A stretch of 64,000 nucleotides of DNA, taken from positions 806,001 through 870,000 of the forward strand of contig OW051471.1 in the NCBI GenBank assembly GCA_932521025.1, given 5' to 3'. Below, piece after piece: positions 1 through 11,552 of the stretch; the first letter of the stretch is position 1, and each line of letters opens with the position of its first letter. Origin of the DNA: Oscheius onirici. Lineage: Eukaryota > Nematoda > Chromadorea > Rhabditida > Rhabditidae. The translations under genes were made by a program, and so were the position numbers. A model generated the notes under the pieces. The model ran no database searches. It was not told where the DNA came from and saw only the letters and a program-made list of their open reading frames with translations.

Positions 1-387
1 ATGACAACGTCGTTCATCAAAAATGCTGCTGAACAATCAATGATGGCCGTGCAACCGACATCTGGACTGTCGGATAGGACTATTGGACGACTGAACTTCG
101 CTCTCCTAAAATCATTGACTAGACGAAGCTTGCGGGACGATATAGAGGAAAAGAAGGGTCTTCTGCTCAAAAACGCGATGATGGCTGGCAGGTCAGTGAG
201 AAAAGCTGAAAGAATGGCAAATGCTACAAGGAAGAGGATGCTCAGTCGCAATTATGACGGTCAATACTCTCAGAGAATCACGGAACAGGCGGTGGAGGAA
301 TTCTTCACGAAACTGAACAAAAGCGATCAGGTAGCCGAAATGCAGTACGATCAGAATCCTGAACCATTCCCCCCATTCCTACCGTAA
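1..387 (+). pseudogene. RTE-type LINE ORF, segment before the reverse transcriptase
   Basis: The frame is open from the first base and ends at a TAA at 385-387, so the true start lies outside the window. The product is very basic and alpha-helical (a KKGLLLKNA.. stretch, then FFTKL, then a proline-rich PFPPFLP). This resembles the linker between endonuclease and reverse transcriptase in RTE-class LINEs. The matching RT half resumes at about 1861 on the same strand and in the same frame, after a pogo-like DNA transposon. About 30 or more codons that should join the two halves are missing, so the copy is dead. Assignment to RTE is from the pattern of this linker and the downstream RT; a related non-LTR clade is possible. 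Confidence 0.7.
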
Positions 388-564
388 AACCTCTATTTGA
401 AGCCTTTAAAATTAGAAGCCCCCCCCCCCAAATCTGGCGGTTTTCAACGTTTTTATGTTACAATTTCGTTGTATTTTGTGTTTTTTCTCAATATCTTTGC
501 TGTTTTATTATTCTCTTTGTTTTTTTTACTGTTAGCAGATTTTATTTCATATTGCAGAAGGAGA

Positions 565-1860
565 ATGTCTTCTCGTGAATGTGACGAAGAAGAAAATGCC
601 GAAGAGCCGTCGCTTGAAGCTGAAGAGGTTGGATTTTTTTCTTATTACACTTTTATTGTACTTTTAGTCAGAAAATGAGACGGCGACTATAGCAAAACGA
701 AAGTGCTACGGACTCGACTTCAAGGCTGAGGCTATTGATTACGCTGAAAAGCATTCAAACCATCAAGCTGCCAAGCACTTCCGTGTGGACAGGCGACAAA
801 TTCGACTATGGAGAGCCCGGAAAAGTGCAGTTATTTCGCAAAGGTACGAGTAATTTCTTGTTTTGTATAAATCGACTATTCAGGGACGAGCAAAAAGGTA
901 ATCGTGGAAAGCGTCTACTCAGAGCAGGCCGGCCGTTGAAAGACGAGATTATGGACAAGGATCTCATTGAATGGATCAAGAAGGAACGAGCCAAGAAACA
1001 CTGTGTCAGCCGTCGAGTCATCAAAAAGAAGGCGAATAAACTCCGATTTCTCGGCTGGCTAGAAAAATTCCTCAAACGACACAAGTTGGTCACAAGGCGA
1101 GTGACGTCGACCTGCCAAAAGCCTCCGGAAGAATTTGAGAGACATGTCGTCCAATTCGTCCTCAAACTTGCGGAAAAACAAAAAGAGAACGACTATATCC
1201 ATATTTACGCTGCGGACGAGACTAGCGTCAGCATTGAACCAGTACCTAAGACCACAATAGCGGGAAAAGGATCGTCTGAGGTAATTTTTTTTCCATTTTG
1301 TTCATCAAAATGTCTTATAGGTCAGACTGATTACAACGGGACATGAGAAACTCTGCATTACCGTTATGTTGACTGCCCGAGACGACGGATTCAAATGCCG
1401 CCCATTTGTGATTCTTCCTCGCGTCAGGCCGGACAAATCGATTGTCGAAAAGTACAAAAACAAGCTCGAGCTCTGCTGGTCCAGAAAAAAGCTGGATGAA
1501 CGACGAAAATACTGCGGAATATTTACAACATGTTCTTGGCAACACCTTGTTTGGAAGAAGACTGCTGGTATGGGACCAATGTTCCGTTCACAAGGCGAAG
1601 GCTACAATGAAGAAGCTCCAAGATTTAAAAATCGATTCTCATTAGTTCCGGCCGGATGTACTGGTTTTATCCAGATTTGTGTTATTCAAACAAACATTTA
1701 CTTTTCTTAGGCACCTGATGTGTCATGGAATGCTCCCTTCAAGAACAAAATTCGTGAGCAATACGAAGATTGGCTCACTCACGAATAGAGAGACTATACC
1801 AAAGCGGGAAATCCACGAGCTCCGACTATGGACAAGTATCTCGGTTCTATTATATCTATT
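565..1860 (+). pseudogene. pogo/Tigger-like transposase, decayed, nested in the RTE element
   Basis: Exons read as 565-627, 668-843, 884-1280, 1321-1674 and 1711 to about 1860. The N-terminus (from 668) is a helix-turn-helix of the pogo/psq type, containing ..NHQAAKHFRVDRRQIRLW. The catalytic core shows AADETSV, then VWDQCSVHKA, then APDVSWNAPFK, the three acidic positions of the DDE/DDD superfamily of pogo elements. It is broken: a frame change near 1488, a second near 1630, a donor at 1675 reading AT instead of GT after CAG, and a TAG at 1786-1788. Transposase-like residues continue to about 1855, where the frame runs straight into RTE reverse transcriptase. The flanking RTE halves show that this element landed inside a LINE; its terminal repeats are not visible, so both ends appear eroded. 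Confidence 0.75.
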
Positions 1861-3206
1861 GGAGGAGACCAAGTTCCAGGACAACTCACAGAAGGGCTGG
1901 TTAAATTGCTGTACAAGTCAGGGGACTCTAACAATCTGGCAAATTTCCGTCCGATCACTCTACTGCAGTGTTGTTGGAAGGTTATGACAAGGACTATGCT
2001 GACACGAATGTCGAAAATCTTGGAGGAGTCGGACGACGACTGGCAGACCGGATTCAAAAAGGGATTCGCTGTAGCTGATAATACTCATTGTGTGAAACAA
2101 ATCATCGAGAAGTGCTGCGAATACCAAATCCGAATCTACATGTGCTTCGTTGACAGCAGAAAAGCCTTTGACACGGTGGATAGGATCAAGATCTGGCAGT
2201 CTCTCATGAACAGAGGGGTCCCACAACAGCTCGTCCAGCTCCCTCAACGTATCTACACAGCTTCGACGACGGAGATTATGGTCAATGGAGCAAAAGTACA
2301 GGTACCTATTCAAAGAGGAGTCCGACAGGGCGATGTTCTCAGTCCATAACTGTTCAACTCTGTTCTGGCCAGTACCATAAATTCGATCGATTGGGAAGAT
2401 GACGGATTGAAGATAGATGGAGAGCATCTTCCTCTACTTGCCTATGCTGACGACGTCGTCGTATTTGCTAAAAGCCGCCCAGAACTGGAACGTATGTTAG
2501 AGAAACTAACGGAAGGATTGGAAAAGGTCGGACTTGAGATCAGCCACACGAAAACAGTCGCAATGACCAGTGCAAAAGGACGTTGACCGCTATCAATCCA
2601 AGGAGAGACTATCAAGTTTGTTGATTCCTTCATCTTCCTGGGCACAAGGATATCCATTCCTGTAAGCGACATCGCTGAGGTCAAGAGACGGATCGGACTG
2701 GGCTATTGGAAGTTAAACGAACATAGCAAACTTCTTTGCGATCAAACTCTTCCGCTGGCCAAAAGGAGACACTTTTTCGAATCAGTGATTACCCCGGTCG
2801 TGATGTTTGGAGTTGAAACCTGGTGCCTCAATAGGACAGAAAGACACTGTCTGGAAGTAGCACAGCATAGGATGGAAAGAAGGCTTCTCGGAATATCTCT
2901 GCTAAATAGATGGACGAATGAGCGATTGTGATGAGTCTCTAAGCTAAAGGATTGGAACAAACTTGCTATCAGCAAACACTCAGCTGGGCTCAACGAATCA
3001 CTTCGATGAAACCTACACGCTGGGCAAAGCGAGTAACTGAATGGATCCCTAGACAAGGTACAAGACGAGCAGGCCGGCAACGGTGTAGATGGATAGACGA
3101 TGTAAGAGAGCAAGCTGGACACATATGGTGGAGGCGAACTGCTGAGGACTGGAAAAATCTCAGAGATGCCCTCGTCGATCCCAGACGTGATTGGCAAATA
3201 AATTAG
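1861..3206 (+). pseudogene. RTE-type LINE reverse transcriptase and C-terminus
   Basis: This is the RT half of the LINE begun at 1-387. Visible RT signatures are NFRPITLL, the DSRKAFDTVDR block, RGVRQGD and the catalytic YADD at 2443-2454. The C-terminal part (2952-3206) has the GRQRCRWIDDV..AEDW pattern common at RTE ends. In-frame stops at 2347-2349 (TAA) and 2584-2586 (TGA), and a further frame break before 2952, show that it is inactive. The open stretch 1828-2349 is a chance chimaera: its first dozen or so codons belong to the pogo transposase. It probably sits inside an intron of, or next to, the G-alpha gene on the opposite strand at 3450-5857. Confidence 0.85.
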
Positions 3207-3449
3207 AATTAAACATCAATTACTGTGCAGTTTTTTTTTGATCCTATCGTGAAACAAGAAAAAACAATTTAGTTCTCTCAGTTACGCGAAATTCGAAAAA
3301 AAGAAAAAAAAAACGAAAAGCGTACGAAATTTGTACAAATTTGAGTGGAAAAATGGCATGACTGCGAGTACGAATTAGGCACAAAACAAATTATCTCATT
3401 TTAGCCCTAACAACACGTTTTTCGAGTATTTTCTTCTGACAATACTTAC
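3207..3449. other. AT-rich stretch, presumed intron of the minus-strand G-alpha gene
   Basis: No coding sequence seen on either strand. It begins at the end of the LINE and ends at the donor side of G-alpha exon 3, so it is most simply the start of that gene's third intron. Confidence 0.4.
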
Positions 3450-5857
3450 AAGTATTCCACTCCTCAATCCAGGCATCTTCAGTTGCAAACCGCCGTAGAT
3501 CAGCGAAATCATCGAATTGACTACATCTGTGTAGACTGCCGGCTTTCTAGCGACTCTATCACTCATAGAGAAGCCGTCCTTGTGAATTATCCTGAAAGAT
3601 TGATAAAAATGAGGAGGAATGATACCTCATCTGCTTCAGAATAGTGCTTTTCCCGGATTCGCCGGCCCCTGAAAAAAATAGAAATTTTTGTTTCACAGTT
3701 TCTTTGTGAGTCTGAGTACGGGAAGTACGGGGATTTGTGAGTGCGGGAAGATTGTGTTTGACGAAGAAGATTGTGTTGATGCATTTTTGGATGTTAGGCA
3801 GCCCGAATGCGAGGGTCCCCCGGGAAGTGGTTACTATTTGCTTTTTAAGCGTTTTTGGTGTTACTTTTGGGAAGACTCTTTGCTGTTGTGGTTTGCATTC
3901 AAGAGGAGCTTTCCCTTCTTTCCGAAACGTTCGGGTCTTCCACTATTGTTTACGAATTTTTGTTTCAAAAGAACCATAAAGTTATTGGGGTGTAAACTAT
4001 TCGGACGAATAGTTGCATACTCGGACGAATAGTTTCAGAACCTAGTTTGCACACAAGAAAAGCTTATCTCTACTATCTAAAGCGCTAAGGTGTCTGTGGC
4101 TGACTCTGTGACTTTGTTTGGTTGTCCGTGGCCACAAAATTTTGGCATATTGTTAAGAGTCGCCGCTGTTACCCAGACGGGATCAGAAGAGACTAGGGAA
4201 GGAATCAGAAAAAATAGCTTGACTTTGTTAGAGATCAGAAGATATCTGTTGACTGATGTAAACTAAACTATTAAAAAGCTGTCTGTTTCTGACTGTGTGT
4301 CTGTGTTTGAATCGTCTTAGCAAGTCAGGAGGATTAGATAAGAAATTTTGAACTTGGAGTTGAAAACAGTGTTTGCTCCTGGAGTAGTAGGGTTAGGTGG
4401 AGCAGGGGGACGATTGATCATCTACAGACCGGTTGATCGCGGTAGAAATAAAACAGGAAAAAAGAAACGACCGTTCTCCGGAAGAACTAAGGATGAAACC
4501 GGTTGACCGGGAGAGGACAAGAGAGAACTCGCGAGACAGATCTCTCTACTACTAAAGTGCAATGGACTGTGTATGTCTCCTTGTTGTTGTGGATGGATCT
4601 CCTGTCAAGACGCGTCACAACTAATCCCGTTTCTGCAAGCTATCTTTGTAACCCTTGTGTGTTAGTTGTGTCTGGAAGTAAAGTCTTGAACTGTTAGCTC
4701 GTCTACCATCTCGTGTTACAACAATTGTGGAGTTGTCCGTTGCCACGAGACTCGTCGTGACAAGTTAGAAATTATCATGATTAGATAGTCAATTTTGAAC
4801 TTGTAGCTAGTCTCTTTTTTCTGATCCGTTCCGCAGTCAACCGGTCTCTTCTTATCCCTTCGTATCCCTTGCCTAGTCAAGCGGTCTCTTCTCGATCTGA
4901 TTCAACTACAATTTTAGCGAACACTAACTAAGTTCAAAATTGACCGTAATCCTGACAACTCTTGACTTGCTACGACGGTTCTCATTGTCATGGACAAACA
5001 GACGGGCAGACAGACATCCAAACAGACACCATATCTCTCTACTACTAAAGCGCAATGGTGTCTGTCGTGAAATCTGTTTGTTTGTTTGTTCGGGACCTGA
5101 AATTTTGATGTATTGCTAAGAGTCACCGTCTTCACCCCGACGACCCGGGTTCGACTCCTTTTCTCGCCAAATATTTTTGCTAAATTGTTTTGAGTAGGAA
5201 ATAGAGTCAGGGTAACGGGGATTGAAGGGACCGGCTGATCTGTATAAGTTCAGAGAGAGATCGTATAGCCGGAAAATGGAAAAATTCATATCAATCCTTT
5301 CGGAGATGATGAGAACCCTGTGAAAGAATGAAAAGGTCCGATTGCTTAGGGAAGGAAGAAGAGGTGACAGGATCAGAAGAGATCGGTTGACTGGGGAAGA
5401 GATCGGAAGAGATCGGTTGACTGGGGAAGGGATCAGAAAAGATCGGTTGACTGCGGAAGGGATCAGAGGGGATAGGTTGACAGGGGAAGAGAGCAGAAGT
5501 TAAGAAAAAAACACAAGTAGAAAAGCCGCCGACAGGCGGCGAAGCCGGCTGGTCGCTTTAATAGTTTAGATAAGCTTTTGTGCAAACTAGGTTCTGAAAC
5601 TATTCGTTCGAGCCTGCAACTATTCGTCCGAATAATATTCAGACGAATAGTTTACGCCCCTCTTTTCTGGACTCATACGTCTTCTTTTTTTCCTATTACA
5701 AGCATTGTAAAATTCCATGAATAGGAAATTTTCCTATCGATTATACTCTCCTTTTTCCAGAAAACCCACCCAGCAGCAGAATCTTGACAGTGACAAATCT
5801 ACCATCCTTTTTCGGAATTGCGTCGGTGTTGAAGCAGGCTGATTCACAACAACCCAT
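3450..5857 (-). CDS. G-protein alpha subunit, first three coding exons (partial)
   Basis: Minus-strand exons 5857-5770, 3668-3626 and 3591-3450 join with matching phases (1, 2, 0). The product starts MGCCESACF, an N-myristoylation glycine followed by palmitoylation cysteines, as in membrane-bound G-alpha subunits. Exon 1 ends with VKILLLG and exon 2 gives the canonical P-loop GAGESGKSTILKQM (G1 box). Exon 3 begins RIIHKDGFS and enters the helical domain. Only about 90 residues of an expected 355 are present; exon 3 ends in a normal GTAAGT donor, so the remainder is either beyond position 1 or was lost with the LINE/pogo insertion at 1-3206. The ATG lies two bases after an AG preceded by pyrimidines (TTCCAG), consistent with a trans-splice or cis-splice acceptor. 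Intron 1 (3669-5769) contains a foldback element and a Helitron. The C. elegans orthologue cannot be named from this fragment. Confidence 0.85.
3987..5660. mobile_element. Foldback (MULE-like TIR) element with a Helitron in its loop
   Basis: The left arm starts GGGGTGTAAACTATTCGG at 3987 and the right arm is its reverse complement, ending at 5660 (TTTACGCCCC). The arms hold repeats of about 20 bp built on CGGACGAATAGTTGCA, then a shared segment AACCTAGTTTGCAC, then AAGCTTATC. Removing the Helitron 4067-5552 leaves the two arms separated by a loop of about 14 bases, so the original element was a near-perfect hairpin of under 200 bp. The same terminal repeat bounds the unit at 14497-15589. No clear target-site duplication is left at this copy. 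Confidence 0.75.
4067..5552 (+). mobile_element. Helitron-like element (composite, non-autonomous)
   Basis: The 5' end reads TCTCTACTATCTAAAGCG directly after an A; the 3' end has a GCCGCC-GACA-GGCGGC hairpin (5525-5540), eight bases, then CTGG (5549-5552) followed by T. TC...CTRR ends, a subterminal hairpin and insertion between A and T are Helitron hallmarks. No Rep/helicase ORF is present. Further 5'-end-like sequences at about 4545 and 5035 (TCTCTACTACTAAAG), and a reversed 5' part at about 4900-5030, show that several copies are nested or rearranged here. The region around 5120-5175 carries a tRNA-type B box (GGTTCGACTCC). Confidence 0.75.
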
Positions 5858-8000
5858 ACCTGGAATTATATGACGCCGAAGCCGTCTGAAATTCATTTCT
5901 TGTGGAGATCCCAATCAAATAGAGTAAAATAAGAGTTTGTGACAAACAAAATGACATTTTTGGCTGGTTAATCTGACGCACAAATAGAAGGATAATCATG
6001 GTGTCATAATGAAGGAACGGGTACAATTAGTGAATGAAAGAGAGACTATTTTTGACTTGATGAGAGTGTTCAGGAAGATACAAATTGGGTGACGGAAGAG
6101 GAAGGAAAACACGGAAAAAGATTCGTAAGAAAACTCAGTTTGTTCAGAAGGTCATTACCATTTTGAAGCAACAGACTCATTTGCACAGGTCCCGCCGTGA
6201 AAATATGGGTTACTGTAATGACCTCCTCTTTGGGTACAGATGACTACCCAAAAATGTACGGTTTCTTATCAAGTTTGAAATCTAGGTAGTGTAGAAAAAG
6301 ATAGTAAAAGCTGGCGAAAAAAATGCTTCAAAAAGGCTATAAGTATCCAGAAAGTGAAGGTGAAGTAATGGGTGTGGGGGGACGCATAAAAAAACGAAGA
6401 AGAAAATGTTTCGAAAATTGGTAAGGAATGATTTGCGGCTTGCTAAAGGAGCAGACAGAAGTGGATCTCAAAATTAGAAGCTGTTTCAAAAAAAAGTGAC
6501 CAACTGTAGCTTTATTCAGTGCGAGATCTTCATGCACAAAATATAGCAATTTTGAACCAAAAAAGAGTAGATTATGCGTTTGAATAACCTAGACGGGAAT
6601 AGTCCATACATACTATTTTGTGTAAATGGACACCATAGGCACAAAAACATGTTTCAAAGCTATGATGATAGACTGTAACACCTTCCGGAACTAGTACGTA
6701 GTTTGAAAAGTGATGCAGAGAAAAAGAATGCTAAAGTTTCATCATTACGTTGTTTAACGCAAGGACAAGGTATTTATTCGATACATCACAGTAAAACTTT
6801 AGCTACTGAAAGCTTGCAAGAAGGAAAAAAGATGGAAACTGTTTGAAAAGCTTCTAATAGATGGGTAATTTAAATTAGTAAGTAACAGAAAGTACGATCG
6901 TTCTTGCAAAAGCTCTTTATGACGTGTACACGAAGTGGCGGAAAAATGACTAAAAAGAGTAAAATGTTTCAAGAAAACATTAAAAGTTGGACCTCCCAGG
7001 CTTTTGCAATGTGTGATTACTGCTTCCTTCCGCCATGACGATCACAAACTATTTTGTAGCCAGAAACAAAAAAAACCTGATCTGCGAGGCCAAAACATCA
7101 AATTTCTCGGCTCCACTGAGCTGAAGACAGAGAAGAACAAGAGGACAAGATGATAATAGCACCGGCGCTTCCTCTCTTTCTGTAACCAGGCAACTTGCTC
7201 GCAGAAGGGGGAGGGGTAATCCTCAGTTTTGGAGGAAGAATGAGATAAAAATAGAGGTCTGGAGATACAAATATCAAGAGGAGTGACCAACTTTTTGCAG
7301 TTGATTTCGTAGTCTCTCCGTTTCCTCAGGATACTGATCTTTGGATTCAATGAAACGAAGAAAATAGAGGTGGGAATGAGAAAACGCTCGTCATGTTTTG
7401 GTTAAAAATGACTATCGAACACTGTTCAGATCTTTGGAATGCCGTTTTTCCTCGGATCACTGGTGTATTTTTTGTTTCACTAGTTTGGTGTAACAAAAGT
7501 TTAGGATTGTTTATCTGGATTCGTGAAAAAGTGGATTCTTTAGACAAAGAGAGATTTGTCTTTACCCTGTGTTTTCTTTTAGGAGACCGGACAAAAAGTG
7601 AACAATTCAAAGTGGATTATAAGAACTCAACAAAAAGTGAACAATATTGCGCACAAAGGTCAAATCCACGTCTTTCCTCAGAGAACCAGGAAAACCGAAT
7701 CGAGAGAATTTTCAAAGACCAGTTGTTTTTTACACTGTGTTTCCGTTTGTTCCGGAATCGACGACTGAAGTAATCTAGTTTCAATTGGATGAACTCAAAC
7801 GAACAAGAAAGAAAGTTTAGGAAAAAGTCACATTCTAGTCCAGCGACTGTGACGAAGCTGGTGGCCTCACTTCCGGGGCATATTTTACGTTAAAATTTTC
7901 TGAGTATTAAGGTTCAAAAGGTTACATTGGAGTGCATGAAATAAGCTCTGATACAACACAACTCTTCTGAATTTTAGTCATGTGGTCTGAACATTAAAAC
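5858..8000. other. Gene-poor stretch upstream of the minus-strand G-alpha gene
   Basis: The first few hundred bases upstream of 5857 are the probable 5' leader and promoter of the G-alpha gene. I found no convincing exon in the remainder. It is rich in TGTTTCA/TGAAACA motifs (for example near 6480, 6652, 6965 and 7468), discussed as possible piRNA promoters. The short ORFs here have no coding character. Confidence 0.5.
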
Positions 8001-8004
8001 ATCT

Positions 8005-8065
8005 CTAAACCCGGGTCGTGTGGGTGGAGTGGCGACCCTTAGCAATACACCAACGTTTTTGACGA
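8005..8065 (-). repeat. Helitron-internal relic with tRNA B-box-like segment
   Basis: The reverse complement reads ..TTGGTGTATTGCTAAGGG then TCGCCACTCCACCC and ACCCGGGTTTAGAG. This is the same block found inside the Helitron copies at 4067, 28491 and 39512, but the B box is mutated. No ends are visible. Confidence 0.6.
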
Positions 8066-8559
8066 AAAAAATTCTCCAAAAGTCCAAAAATGCAGGGCGT
8101 AGAGGTGTGATCCGGGCCGAAAATCAAAATTCTAAAAGATACCCCCTCTGAGATTTAGTTATACCTCTATCCAAAATTTCAGAAAAAAATTCGCAAAAAA
8201 TGAGCCCGCAAATCGCGCACAATCGCGGACGGCGGACGTTTTGGAAAATCAGAACTTTGCCTAACTTTCTAATTTTTTGAGCTATCGACTTGAAAATATT
8301 ACTTTAGGGGTAATTTTTTACGCTGCTTCCGATGGAATTAGTCCCGAAACCTGAAAAGACTTCTGGCGCGCGCTGCGCGCGATTTTTGGGTCTATGCGTT
8401 CTGCACTAATGGGAGGCAAAGCCAAATCCACCGTGCGATAACAAAAAGTCTCAAAATCACGAAAATGATGTTGCTAAGAACTGTTCTTTCTATTTGGAAT
8501 AAAGGCGGGGGGGGGGGGTACGTTCCTCTTTTACTTTTTTGTTTCGTCAATTTCTTATA

Positions 8560-9015
8560 CAGTCAACTCTCGCTATAGCGTACACCCCTGGTGCAGGTGC
8601 AGGTGTACGTTATAGCGAGGTGCATGTTATAGCAAGGTGCTCTGAGCGAAAAAACGGAAGCATGTACGTTATAACGAGGTTTTCAATGTATACAACTGTT
8701 TTTAGTCATAAACTTTATTAAAAACCAACATAAACAAAGAAAAGCACTTAAAGGCGATCGAAAAATTCGGAAATCTTAGGTTGAGACATTTTTGAAAACA
8801 TCCTCACACAACATAGTTTCAAACTGATCAGATACAGGGAAATATTTGTTGCCAATGCTGTTTTCTTGAAAATATTGTCTAAAGACGTAAAAAGATTGGC
8901 GAGCATGTTCTCCTTTGATAGGCAGGCGCTCTTGCTCTTCGTCTTCTATAGCAGATTCGTTTGAATCCTCTTCGGCAGAACAGATTCGAACGAATTGACT
9001 GTAATGTAATAGAGA
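8560..9015 (-). pseudogene. pogo-like transposon 3' end: transposase tail plus terminal repeat
   Basis: A TIR-like sequence CAGTCAACTCTCGCTATAGC begins at 8560 after TA, the style of pogo/Tigger termini, and an inverted copy of its inner part follows at about 8600-8625. On the minus strand an ORF ending at 8776 encodes an acidic then aromatic-rich tail (RQSFYVFRQYFQENS..) that would fit the C-terminal region of a pogo-type transposase. Upstream on the minus strand it is cut by Helitron-end sequence (GGCGAAGCCGGCTGG at 9016-9030). Family assignment rests mainly on the TIR; the tail has no diagnostic motif. Confidence 0.45.
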
Positions 9016-9480
9016 CCAGCCGGCTTCGCCGGTGGCATTACTCAATTGCTTACATTTTGCAAGTTTCATTCTATCCGTTGGTATTCTATTCCAAACAACG
9101 GGCTTCTGTCTAACCCTTCCCCAGACAACCGATCTCTTCTGATTCTTTCCCCAGTCAGACCAACCGGTTCCTTCTGATCCCCCTACTGATTAGCCTGACT
9201 CTACTTCCTGCTCAAAACAATTTAACAAAAACCAGCCGGCTTCGCCGCCTGTCGGCGGCTTTTTTAACCTGTGTTTTCTTCTTTACTTCGAATCTTTTCC
9301 AAAGCCAACCGATCTCATCTGATCCCTTCCCCATTAAACCGATCCCTTTTGATCCTGTCACGTCTTCTTCCCTCCCTAATCAATCAATAAATGATCCCAT
9401 ACAATCCCCTACCGGTTACCCTGAGTCTATTTCCTACTCAAAGAGAGAGGAAGCTACAGTATTGTTTTTCGCTCCATAAA
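9016..9480 (-). mobile_element. Two reversed Helitron 3'-end fragments
   Basis: CCAGCCGGCTTCGCC occurs at 9016 and again at 9232. The second is followed by the complete hairpin (9244-9259) and by the purine-rich Helitron body on the minus strand. The first copy lacks the hairpin. Neither has a 5' end, so both are truncated, and one probably inserted next to or within the other. Confidence 0.65.
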
Positions 9481-9779
9481 TATATCTTATTGTACACCTC
9501 AGATTGTTTTACAATACCATGAGCGGTGGTCGAAAACGACAGAAAAAAATCCCTACTTTGCACTCAAGCCCTTATCATTCTTCTCTTCATCCCCATCCAA
9601 CGAAAAAACACTCAGCAGTTTGTTGGGTGCTTTTCTCGCTCGAGAGAGAGCGTTATCGGGATGCACGTGATATTTTGTTGCATAAAAGTTGATAGCAAGA
9701 GAATGGAAGAGAGACCTGTTATTGAACGCAAAAACAAAGAGTAGAAGATCTTTGGAAGAGAAGAGATAATTGTGGAATG

Positions 9780-9930
9780 GGTGCATAGAAAGAGCCAAAG
9801 AGCACTTTTTGATTTGAGTAAAAGTAGGAGCAGGAGAAGGAACGAGAAGGTCATTGAAGAAGAGAGGGAAAGATTATTATAGGTTAGAAAACCGGAAATT
9901 GATTCGGAGAAAGGGAGAGAGAATCTATTT
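9780..9930. repeat. Dispersed repeat, copy 1
   Basis: Shares AAAGAGCCAAAGAGCACTTT and the following purine-rich 120 bases with 10915-11030 (copy 2). I see no terminal structure or coding sequence. Confidence 0.55.
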
Positions 9931-10914
9931 TGCAAAAAAAGTATGGTTCAGGTAACGTAGGTATAGGAGAGAGTTATAGAGGGATGAAGAAAATTTTTTC
10001 TACATAAAGTCCTCGACCCTAGAGAGGACAGTTTTCTGGCTGATGGTCAATGAGATACTATACCATGAAAAAATCGCTGCAAGATCCGTTGACACAGATA
10101 CAACGTGCAAAAGTGGGGATACTCAGCCAAGTAACAATTTTAGCCAAAATTCAAATTTTCATCTGCGTATCTTTGGCTGAGTAGCCAATGTTTTTAGGAG
10201 TCACCAATGCATACTTCTTGTTACGAGAAATTGCGTAAAAAAGCAGTGAATTATTGAATACAATGGCTTACGCAAATGGAATGCCCATTCGGCTACACAA
10301 TAGTTGCGTCAATGGGTCTCACGACTAAAATTTTGAAGGCCTATTTTTGTTCAGTGAACAGTATAGGAAGGAGATAGGTCCACTTGGAAAACAAATTGTT
10401 TCACAGAAAACGTATACAGGCGAAATTTTCAATTCATCGTTTATGAGTTCGTCCTTGGCTTCAAAATATATCAGCTGCTACCTTTCGCTGCATTTAGCAC
10501 TCAATTTTTGCAGTTTACCTCAAAAAGCTTCAAACTTTGCTTCAACTAAGTCAAAGCTGACTTGTCTCGACAGGACAAACAACGTGCCCTGTTTTGCTTC
10601 AGACCGCGAAACCAGGGGGGGGGGGGGCTCGAAAATGTCATTAGTTCGAAAAATGAACGTGGTAGCCCGATTCCGCTCAAAAATTCGATACAACAGTTTC
10701 CCTCAGAATCACGTTTTTATGTTGTTTTTGGGGTGAAAAGTTCGAAAAACACTTTCCGGGATTGAGGGACTCGAAAAATTACGACGTTTGGTTGCAAGAA
10801 AATGATATCACCCATTGTTTTTTCCTAGCAATTACTCTGACGGAACATCTAGTTACTAAAAAAGCACTTTTGCACTTTTGCTGACGAGAAGGTAATTGTG
10901 GCTTGACGGGATAA

Positions 10915-11030
10915 GAAAGAGCCAAAGAGCACTTTTTAGCCGGGGTAGTAAGTATAGGAGAGGAGAGACGAGCAGATCATTATAAGTTGAAAAACTGAAG
11001 ATTGTTTCGGAGAGGGAGAATCCTTTTTGT
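10915..11030. repeat. Dispersed repeat, copy 2
   Basis: Direct, diverged copy of 9780-9930. The interval between the two contains a palindrome-rich block (10100-10330) with GGATACTCAGCCAAG and TTGGCTGAGTAGCCAATG, members of a short hairpin repeat family seen elsewhere in the window. Confidence 0.55.
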
Positions 11031-11552
11031 TTTATAAAATGCATATATGATACTGCCGTTTTCTGAATTGTTCTGTAGATGGCTGTCAAGTTTCAAAGAA
11101 TGAAGAAACTTCAGAAGATTTGGAAATTTGGGTTCAGGTGAATCATATACTCCTTGTGATTTTCGGTGTAACAATTAGTAGTTGCAACGGGTTCGTCTAA
11201 TAGTTTGATCAAAAGTGCATGAACATGAGGAGATGAGGTGCAACGGACACTTTATTTTGAGGGAAGCGTGTATTATCTTTAAAGGTTCATACATTGGGTG
11301 TGAAAGAAGGAAAACTGAGGCAAATAAAAAAGCAAAAAAGTTTCAGCAGTTTTTATTTATGAATCGGGAAAATTGTTTGATGCTAAATATGTCACTATTC
11401 ATTCAAAAAAAATGAAATGTTTCAAAGTTTCCTTTTATGCAACGTCTGCAGTTTTGACGCACTATATGTGCTCTGAATCCATTGGTATCCTACATCCCGA
11501 ATAAATTCCCAGCTTCTTTTGTCACACTTTTCTCTCAGAACTTGAAAAAACC

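Noticed and set aside
4503-4697. ORFs inside Helitron copies (4503-4697, 26588-26986)
   Set aside because: Non-coding transposon sequence; the second also overlaps a receptor exon on the other strand.
9612-9935. Overlapping minus-strand ORFs 9553-9935
   Set aside because: Low-complexity serine/leucine reading of a purine-rich repeat; no splice or domain evidence.
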